Source of the DNA: an uncultured Clostridia bacterium
Lineage (GTDB): Bacteria; Bacillota; Clostridia; Christensenellales; CAG-917
Reading direction: 5' to 3'
DNA: 36,100 bases
Assembly: GCA_947165815.1 (NCBI GenBank)
Contig: CAMVBZ010000004.1
Location: 1 to 36,100 of the forward strand
In this document: piece by piece, positions 29,663 through 36,100 of the stretch
Layout: every line of letters starts with the position of its first letter
How positions within the stretch are numbered: the first letter of the stretch is position 1
The notes under the pieces: generated by a model
What the model was told of the DNA's origin: nothing
Databases searched by the model: none
Seen by the model: only the letters and a program-made list of their open reading frames with translations
Program-made: the position numbers and the translations under genes

Positions 29663-29959
29663 ATGGCAGAAGAAAATAATGAAATAAAACAAGAAGAGGT
29701 TGTTGAAGAAAAGGAAGAGCCTCAAAAAGAAGCAAAAGCTCCAAAGCCTAAAAAAGAGAAAAAGCATGGAGACAATACGGTATTATTTCCAGAGCTTGCA
29801 GACGAGAAGAAGATAGCCGAAAAAACTAAGGCTTTAGAAAAAGAGTACAAGATTCACAAACCAAGTGTCACAAAAATCATTTGTTGGGTTATGGCGGGGC
29901 TTGTATCATTAGGAGTTATTATTGCTATAGTTGTATTAGCAGCAACAGATAAAATGTAA
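29663..29959 (+). CDS. Small Lys/Glu-rich single-pass membrane protein of unknown function
   Basis: 98 aa; charged N-terminus (EENNEIKQEEVVEEKEEPQKEAKAPKPKKEKKHG), C-terminal helix ICWVMAGLVSLGVIIAIVVLAA. Confidence 0.7.
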   Translation: MAEENNEIKQEEVVEEKEEPQKEAKAPKPKKEKKHGDNTVLFPELADEKKIAEKTKALEKEYKIHKPSVTKIICWVMAGLVSLGVIIAIVVLAATDKM

Positions 29960-29986
29960 AAATATCTAGATTTAGGGAGGGAAATT

Positions 29987-31228
29987 ATGGGAGTTAATCT
30001 TTTTTATAAAGCGTTTTGTAGATGTTATCAAAAGATAATGTATGTGGCAGTTTTTTTCTTGCCATGGAATCAAAATAAAGGAACATTGTCTGGAGCAGGA
30101 AGCATAAAGGAGTTGCCACAGTTCTTAAAGGATAAGGGATTTGAAAACATTTTAATAGTTACAGATAATTTCCTATTTGAACATGGAATGGCAGATCCAA
30201 TTGCTAAAAAGTGTGAAGAATTAGGAATGAAGAGTGTAATATTCCACGGAGTAGTTCCAAATCCAACAATTCAAAACATTGAAGATGGTCTTCAAATGTA
30301 TAAAGATAATGGTTGCGATTGTATCGTTGCTTTAGGTGGTGGTTCATCAATGGACTGTGCAAAAGGTATTGCTGCAAGGGTAGCATGCCCAAAGAAATCT
30401 GTTCCACAAATGAAAGGACTTATTAAAATTTTACTTTCTGGAAAAGGAAAGAAGATGCCACCATTGGTTGCTATTCCAACAACATCAGGAACAGGAAGTG
30501 AAGCAACAGTTGCTGCGGTTATTTCTAATCCAGAGAAGAAAGAAAAATATCCACTTAATGATCCATATCTTATTCCAAAATATGTTGTTATGGATCCAGA
30601 ACTTACGATTGGTCTTCCGAAACCTGTAACATCCACAACTGGTGTAGATGCTTTAACACATGCTGTTGAAGGATATATTGGAAGTGAGAATACAAAGCAG
30701 ACAAAGAAAGATTCAATTGAAGCTGTTCAATTAATTCATAAATACTTAAAGAGAGCATATGATGATGGAACCGACCTTGAGGCAAGAAATCAAATGCAAC
30801 AAGCAGCATTCTTGGCGGGTCGTGCATTCACTCGTTCTTATGTTGGATATGTACATGCTGTTGCACACTCATTAGGAGGTATGTACGGAGTGCCACATGG
30901 ACTTGCAAATGCAGTAATTCTTCCATACGTATTAGATGCATATGGAAAGAGTGCATATAAGAAACTTGCTCAACTTGCAGATTGTATTGATATCAAAGGT
31001 GCAAATAATGAGGAAAAAGCAAAGGCATTTATCCAATGGATAAGAGATCTTAATGCATCAATGGAAATTCCAGATAAGATTAGAGCAAAAGATGGTTCTC
31101 AATTAATAAAAGAGGAAGATCTTCCTCTAATGATAGATCATGCTTATTCAGAAGCAAATCCACTTTATCCATGCCCACAAGTATGGAGCAAAGCAGACCT
31201 TGAAAAGATCTATCGTATCATTATGTAA
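29987..31228 (+). CDS. Iron-containing alcohol dehydrogenase
   Basis: 413 aa; GGGSSMDCAKGIAARV, PTTSGTGSEATVAAVIS, DALTHAVEGYIG, AHSLGGMYGVPHGLANAVILP; SD GGGAGGG. Confidence 0.93.
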   Translation: MGVNLFYKAFCRCYQKIMYVAVFFLPWNQNKGTLSGAGSIKELPQFLKDKGFENILIVTDNFLFEHGMADPIAKKCEELGMKSVIFHGVVPNPTIQNIEDGLQMYKDNGCDCIVALGGGSSMDCAKGIAARVACPKKSVPQMKGLIKILLSGKGKKMPPLVAIPTTSGTGSEATVAAVISNPEKKEKYPLNDPYLIPKYVVMDPELTIGLPKPVTSTTGVDALTHAVEGYIGSENTKQTKKDSIEAVQLIHKYLKRAYDDGTDLEARNQMQQAAFLAGRAFTRSYVGYVHAVAHSLGGMYGVPHGLANAVILPYVLDAYGKSAYKKLAQLADCIDIKGANNEEKAKAFIQWIRDLNASMEIPDKIRAKDGSQLIKEEDLPLMIDHAYSEANPLYPCPQVWSKADLEKIYRIIM

Positions 31229-31248
31229 TTAATTATTTCTTAAATAAT

Positions 31249-31279
31249 AAAACCCCAAGCGATTTGCCTGGGGTTTTTT
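31249..31279. terminator. Bidirectional Rho-independent terminator between convergent genes
   Basis: AAAACCCCA ... TGGGGTTTTTT. Confidence 0.85.
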
Positions 31280-31297
31280 ATGCCTATGATATAATAA

Positions 31298-32176
31298 TTA
31301 TCTGTACATCTTAAGTTCTTTATGAACGCATTCCATATCCATTTCTTTCATTTCAACTGGTTGTACTTCTCCGTCAAATTGGAATTGGCTATCATCTAAA
31401 ACTTTAATATGTAATTTATCTGTTACAAATTCTTCGGTGAAGTCGCAAGCAAGGTGTTTTCCAGATAAGAATTTTGGAAGTTTAGCAATAATCTTTGATT
31501 TTTTAATTTCGTTGATAATAACAACTTCAAGTTTTCCATCGTCAATAACAGCATTTGGACAAACTTTTAGTCCGCCACCGATGAATTGACCATTTCCAAT
31601 ACCAATCATAAATACGCTTCTTTCTAAAGGTTCGCCACCATTAATTGTGATTTCCATATGATGGAATTTTGCGTGTGCGAGTGTATAGAATAGGGAATAG
31701 TAGTAAGCTGCTTTCCCTTTTAATTTTTTAACTGTTGCATACTTTGTTAGAACATCAACATCCATTCCGGCTCCTGCTACATTTAAGCAACGTTTGTTTC
31801 CAACTTTAATGTAGTCAACATATGATGTGCTTCCTTGAAGTATTACATCCATTGCTTCTTTATATTTCTTTGGATGTCCTGAAGCCTTTATGAAGTCATT
31901 TCCACTTCCACAGGGGATAATACCCATTGTAACTTTAGATAAGTCTGTTAAACCATTTAACACTTCGTTAAATGTTCCATCTCCGCCTAAAACAATAAGT
32001 TTTAAATCATCAGATGACTCGTTTAATTCTTTTGCTAATTGAATAGCATGTCCTGCATATTCTGTTTTATGTATAGTGTAGTCTTGGTTTGCATCTTTTA
32101 AACATTGCTCAACAACTTTGAGAGCCTTTAAACTTGCGCCGTGTCCACCATTTGGATTTAATATAATATCAAACAT
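31298..32176 (-). CDS. Diacylglycerol kinase-family lipid kinase (YegS/BmrU-like)
   Basis: 292 aa; ILNPNGGHGASLKALKVV, VLGGDGTFNEVLNGL, GIIPCGSGNDFIKAS. Confidence 0.9.
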   Translation of the reverse strand: MFDIILNPNGGHGASLKALKVVEQCLKDANQDYTIHKTEYAGHAIQLAKELNESSDDLKLIVLGGDGTFNEVLNGLTDLSKVTMGIIPCGSGNDFIKASGHPKKYKEAMDVILQGSTSYVDYIKVGNKRCLNVAGAGMDVDVLTKYATVKKLKGKAAYYYSLFYTLAHAKFHHMEITINGGEPLERSVFMIGIGNGQFIGGGLKVCPNAVIDDGKLEVVIINEIKKSKIIAKLPKFLSGKHLACDFTEEFVTDKLHIKVLDDSQFQFDGEVQPVEMKEMDMECVHKELKMYR

Positions 32177-32306
32177 AATTCGCCTCTTTTATATTTTTAT
32201 GTTAAGGGAATTTTACTATCTGTAAGTCAAATAGTCAATAAAAAATGAACAGTTTTTTATTTTCTGTTCATCTTTTGATTAATTTTAGATTTTTGTATTA
32301 AAAATA

Positions 32307-32909
32307 TTAATGAACAGGGAATTTTTCTGAAATGGCCATTACCATAGCATAAACTGCTTCTACAGCTTTATCTATTCCCATACCAGTATTGACAACTATG
32401 TCATATGAGTGAGGATCTCCCCATTTTGTATTTGAATAGTGTTCATGGTATTTCGCTCTTTGTTTGTCGCTATGTTTAATAATTTTAAGAGCTTCTTTGT
32501 CTGAAATATGGTGCATACTCGTTACACGTTCAATTCTGTTTTCAATAGGTGCAGTAACAAATATATTAATTAATCCAGGTGTTCCTTTAAGAATATAGTC
32601 AGAACATCTACCAATAATTATGCAAGGGTGCTCTGCAATCTTTTTTATAATTTTTGATTGCGCAGCGAATAATTCGTCATTAATTGGGGAGAATTTTCCA
32701 GATGAATATGTTCCATAGTCAAAGTTTTTCGGAGTTCTATCTTGAAAGTCATCAATAACTTCAGGTTTTATGCCTGTTTCAACAGCTGTAAGTTCACTAA
32801 CTGATTTGTCATAAAACTTAACTACAAGTTTTGCTGCTAATTTTCTGCCGACCTCGCGACCACCTGATGCATATTCTCGGCTAATTGTAATAACGCCATT
32901 AAATGCCAT
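32307..32909 (-). CDS. Cytidylate kinase-like family protein
   Basis: MAFNGVITISREYASGGREVGRKLAAKL; start reassigned to the ATG at 32909, preceded by a GAGGGGG SD on the minus strand. Confidence 0.8.
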   Translation of the reverse strand: MAFNGVITISREYASGGREVGRKLAAKLVVKFYDKSVSELTAVETGIKPEVIDDFQDRTPKNFDYGTYSSGKFSPINDELFAAQSKIIKKIAEHPCIIIGRCSDYILKGTPGLINIFVTAPIENRIERVTSMHHISDKEALKIIKHSDKQRAKYHEHYSNTKWGDPHSYDIVVNTGMGIDKAVEAVYAMVMAISEKFPVH

Positions 32910-32931
32910 AATAAAATCCCCCTCATTTTTT

Positions 32932-32960
32932 ATTGTAAATAGTTGAGAAAAAAATGTAAA
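32932..32960 (-). promoter_or_regulatory. Promoter of the cytidylate kinase-like gene
   Basis: Minus strand TTTACA (32960-32955) - 17 nt - TACAAT (32937-32932). Confidence 0.5.
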
Positions 32961-32993
32961 TAGTGAATTTTTAATAATTTTAAAATAAAAAAA

Positions 32994-33070
32994 TGGTGTA
33001 CACGAGTGGAATCGAACCACCAGCCTTCAGAATCGGAATCTGAAACTCTATCCAATTGAGCTACGTGTAC
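32994..33070 (-). tRNA. tRNA-Arg (anticodon CCG), CCA encoded
   Basis: Minus strand GTACACGTAGCTCAATTGGATAGAGTTTCAGATTCCGATTCTGAAGGCTGGTGGTTCGATTCCACTCGTGTACACCA: 7-bp acceptor stem, TCAGA/TCTGA anticodon stem with TTCCGAT loop, TTCGATT T-loop. Confidence 0.93.
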
Positions 33071-33081
33071 ATCGCAAAAAT

Positions 33082-33110
33082 AATTTACCATAAAACAAAA
33101 AATTTTTCAA
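33082..33110 (-). promoter_or_regulatory. tRNA-Arg promoter
   Basis: Minus strand TTGAAA (33110-33105) - 17 nt - TAAATT (33087-33082), just upstream of the tRNA. Confidence 0.6.
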
Positions 33111-33118
33111 AAAAATAG

Positions 33119-33146
33119 TTGACAAATATACTAAACATGTTACAAT
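33119..33146 (+). promoter_or_regulatory. hsp20 promoter
   Basis: TTGACA (33119-33124) - 16 nt - TACAAT (33141-33146). Confidence 0.7.
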
Positions 33147-33147
33147 A

Positions 33148-33174
33148 TTAGCAGAAGCAATATGAGAGTGCTAA
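33148..33174 (+). promoter_or_regulatory. CIRCE (HrcA operator) element, left arm degenerate
   Basis: TTAGCAGAA-N9-GAGTGCTAA versus consensus TTAGCACTC-N9-GAGTGCTAA, immediately downstream of the -10 of a small heat shock gene. Confidence 0.85.
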
Positions 33175-33245
33175 CAAATAATAAAAAAGATTGCTAACAA
33201 ACAAATCGAAATATTGCTAAATAAATATCAAAAGGAGATAATACT

Positions 33246-33659
33246 ATGAAAAACTATATGATGAGAAATGTAAACGATAGTCCGGATGCAATGTTCCAAA
33301 ATGTCTATGATAAAATTTTTAGTCCTATCTTCTATGATGAAAATCGTTCATGGATGAAGACAGATGTTAAAGAAACAGATGATCAATACATTATGGAAAT
33401 AGAACTTCCAGGATTCAAAAAGGAAAATATTGCAATAGACTATGAAGATGGTTATGTAACAATTAATGCAAGTAGAGAATCTAAGGATTCAAATGACAAA
33501 TTTATTTGCAAAGAAAGATGTGTAAAATGCTCTAGAAGTTATTATGTAGGCTACATAGATTCTAGTGAGATTAAAGCTTCATATGAAGATGGAATATTGA
33601 AACTTGAAGTCCCAAAAGAAAACCCTAACAGTAATAAGAAGGGTATTCAAATAAACTAA
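33246..33659 (+). CDS. Hsp20/alpha-crystallin family small heat shock protein
   Basis: 137 aa; MKTDVKETDDQYIMEIELPGFKKENIAIDYEDGYVTINASRE...SYEDGILKLEVPK. Confidence 0.94.
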   Translation: MKNYMMRNVNDSPDAMFQNVYDKIFSPIFYDENRSWMKTDVKETDDQYIMEIELPGFKKENIAIDYEDGYVTINASRESKDSNDKFICKERCVKCSRSYYVGYIDSSEIKASYEDGILKLEVPKENPNSNKKGIQIN

Positions 33660-33702
33660 TCTAGGTCTTCATAATTCTCCCTTAAATAAGACCATTTTGT
33701 TT

Positions 33703-33737
33703 GGCACCGGCAGCGATTTGTCGGTGTCTTTCTTTTA
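33703..33737 (+). terminator. Rho-independent terminator downstream of hsp20
   Basis: GGCACCGGCA-GCGATT-TGTCGGTGTC (two G-U pairs) followed by TTTCTTTTA. Confidence 0.7.
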
Positions 33738-33803
33738 TAGACAAAAGCACTTTAAAAATATATAATCAATATGTTAAGTATTTATTGTGTAAAAAGGAAT
33801 GAT

Positions 33804-34880
33804 ATGAGTAAGACAGTTGTAGTTGGCATGAGTGGTGGAGTAGATAGCGCAGTTGCAGCATCACTTTTAAAGAACCAAGGATATGATGTGATTGGTTTAT
33901 ACATGTCAAATTGGAAAGAAACATCAGAAAATGGTGTGTGTACTGGAGAGGATGATTGGGCAGATGTTAAAAGGGTTTGCACATCCCTGGATATACCATA
34001 TTATTCCGTAGATTTTTCCAAAGAGTATTGGAACAATGTCTTTATGCATTTTGTGGAAGAATACAAAAAAGGAAGAACACCAAATCCAGATGTTCTATGC
34101 AATAGAGAGATTAAATTCGGACCATTTAAAAAATACGCAGAAGAACTCGGAGCAGACTATGTCGCAACAGGTCATTATTGTTCTATAAAGCATGAAAATG
34201 GAATCCATTATTTAATGAGAGCCAAAGATGAAAATAAAGATCAAACTTATTTTTTAAATCAGGTAAAAGAAGACCAATTATCTAATGTAATGTTTCCTCT
34301 TTCAGACATGATTAAAAACTCTGTTAGAGATTATGCAAGAGAAAATAATATCCCAGTCTCCGAAAAAAAAGATAGCACAGGTATTTGTTTTATAGGAGAA
34401 AGAGATTTTAGAGGATTCCTTGCTCAGTATATTCCAATGAAGGAAGGGGACATTGTAACAGAGGATGGCAAAGTTGTAGGAAGACACAAAGGGGTATATT
34501 TCTATACAGAAGGTCAAAGAAGAGGATTAGGGATTGGTGGAATTAAAGATGGAAATGAATCCAGATGGTTTGTTTTAAAGAAAGATGTTGAGAATAATTT
34601 ATTAATAGTTTCTCAAGGAGAAGAAGATATATTATATTCAAATACGCTTTTAACAGGTGAATTCAATTTTATTCCTAATGAACCGTCAGAGAAGGAATTT
34701 AGGTGCCTTGCGAGAATAAGACATCGCCAACCACTTCAAGAAGCAACAGCATATATTGAGAATGGTTCAGTTAGGGTGGTTTTTGACAATAAACAAAGAG
34801 CAATTGTTGAGGGTCAATACTGTGTTTTATATAAAGATCAATACTGTCTTGGTGGCGGTGTAATTGAAAAAAATCACTAA
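33804..34880 (+). CDS. mnmA: tRNA-specific 2-thiouridylase MnmA
   Basis: MSKTVVVGMSGGVDSAVAASLLKNQGYDVIGLYM; NPDVLCNREIKFGPF; STGICFIGERDFRGFL. ATG 33804 preferred over the ORF-track start 33771. Confidence 0.96.
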   Translation: MSKTVVVGMSGGVDSAVAASLLKNQGYDVIGLYMSNWKETSENGVCTGEDDWADVKRVCTSLDIPYYSVDFSKEYWNNVFMHFVEEYKKGRTPNPDVLCNREIKFGPFKKYAEELGADYVATGHYCSIKHENGIHYLMRAKDENKDQTYFLNQVKEDQLSNVMFPLSDMIKNSVRDYARENNIPVSEKKDSTGICFIGERDFRGFLAQYIPMKEGDIVTEDGKVVGRHKGVYFYTEGQRRGLGIGGIKDGNESRWFVLKKDVENNLLIVSQGEEDILYSNTLLTGEFNFIPNEPSEKEFRCLARIRHRQPLQEATAYIENGSVRVVFDNKQRAIVEGQYCVLYKDQYCLGGGVIEKNH

Positions 34881-34944
34881 TTTTAAAATTTTTCAAAAAT
34901 TTTTTTAAAATTTATTTTTTTACTCTATATAATATATTAAATTG

Positions 34945-34967
34945 ACGCGCGCACGCGCATATGCGTA
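34945..34967. other. 23-bp uninterrupted alternating purine-pyrimidine tract (potential Z-DNA)
   Basis: ACGCGCGCACGCGCATATGCGTA in otherwise AT-rich intergenic DNA. Confidence 0.8.
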
Positions 34968-35046
34968 GTTAAACCACAATATCTAGCTATAATTTTTATA
35001 AGAAATGAACAAGATATAAAAAACTTTAATTTTTTACATTTTTCAC

Positions 35047-35075
35047 TTTACACATATAAAACATAGTGATATAAT
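35047..35075 (+). promoter_or_regulatory. rRNA operon promoter P1
   Basis: TTTACA (35047-35052) - 17 nt - TATAAT (35070-35075). Confidence 0.75.
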
Positions 35076-35159
35076 TTCGTCCGGTCAGCTGTATTAGGCA
35101 GACTTGAAAATTGCATAATTCATAACTATAAAAATTGTTAAAAAAGCTGAAAAAACTAT

Positions 35160-35188
35160 TTGACAAAAAAATTAGGTTATAGTATTAT
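35160..35188 (+). promoter_or_regulatory. rRNA operon promoter P2
   Basis: TTGACA (35160-35165) - 17 nt - TATTAT (35183-35188). Confidence 0.75.
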
Positions 35189-35313
35189 GTGAGAGCTGTC
35201 CCTCAAAGGATGGCAGTGAACCTTGAAAATTGAACAATTTTGAAAAGCGATTTTAATGTGAATTAAATCTATATTCAAATGCGTCAAAACCTTTGATAGC
35301 ATTAGTCAAGATT

Positions 35314-36100
<787 letters not shown>

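Noticed and set aside
32934-32964. TGTAAATAGT direct repeat with 21-nt spacing upstream of the cytidylate kinase-like gene.
   Set aside because: Largely explained as the -35 (TTTACA) and -10 (TACAAT) of the minus-strand promoter.
32910-33020. N-terminal 37 aa of ORF 32307-33020 (MVRFHSCTPFFYFKIIKN...).
   Set aside because: This part overlaps the tRNA-Arg gene and the kinase promoter; the ATG at 32909 has a strong SD and begins the conserved sequence.
34886-34922. Poly-A/T tract (TTTTAAAATTTTTCAAAAATTTTTTTAAAATTTATTTTTTT) after mnmA considered as a terminator.
   Set aside because: No GC-containing stem; low-complexity AT DNA, more likely curved DNA upstream of the rRNA promoters than an intrinsic terminator.

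Overview
This is an AT-rich, low-GC Gram-positive (Clostridia-like) chromosomal window dominated by housekeeping genes. From left to right it contains: the 3' part of a Thr/Ser-rich surface-type protein with an apparent frameshift; an AEC-family transporter; an SPFH/zinc-ribbon protein followed by a second zinc-ribbon membrane protein; DUF1858 and XRE-cupin genes; metG, tatD, a TatD-linked radical SAM gene and rsmA(ksgA). A complete, uninterrupted S10-spc-alpha operon follows (rpsJ to rplQ, including secY, adk, map, a KOW-domain gene, infA and a short rpmJ that the ORF track misses). Next come a TtcA-like gene, fba, an M29 aminopeptidase, gap, a small one-TM protein, an Fe-ADH, a diacylglycerol-kinase-like gene, a cytidylate-kinase-like gene, tRNA-Arg(CCG), a CIRCE-type promoter with hsp20, mnmA, and a 16S rRNA gene cut by the right edge. 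The most striking unexplained signal is in the rpmJ-rpsM intergenic region. It is a 16-nt exact copy of the highly conserved 3' end of 16S rRNA (GCGGCTGGATCACCTC, 22282-22297), preceded by further 16S-h45-like sequence, and it can pair with the rpsM Shine-Dalgarno region. It is a candidate rRNA-mimic regulatory leader. Other signals worth checking are tandem duplicated rRNA promoter-leaders, alternating purine-pyrimidine tracts sharing ATATGCGTA upstream of both the S10 and rRNA promoters, a 23-nt-periodic series of CIRCE half-sites, and a palindrome that fills the promoter spacer of a possibly leaderless gene. All calls are by eye from the sequence; no database search was run.
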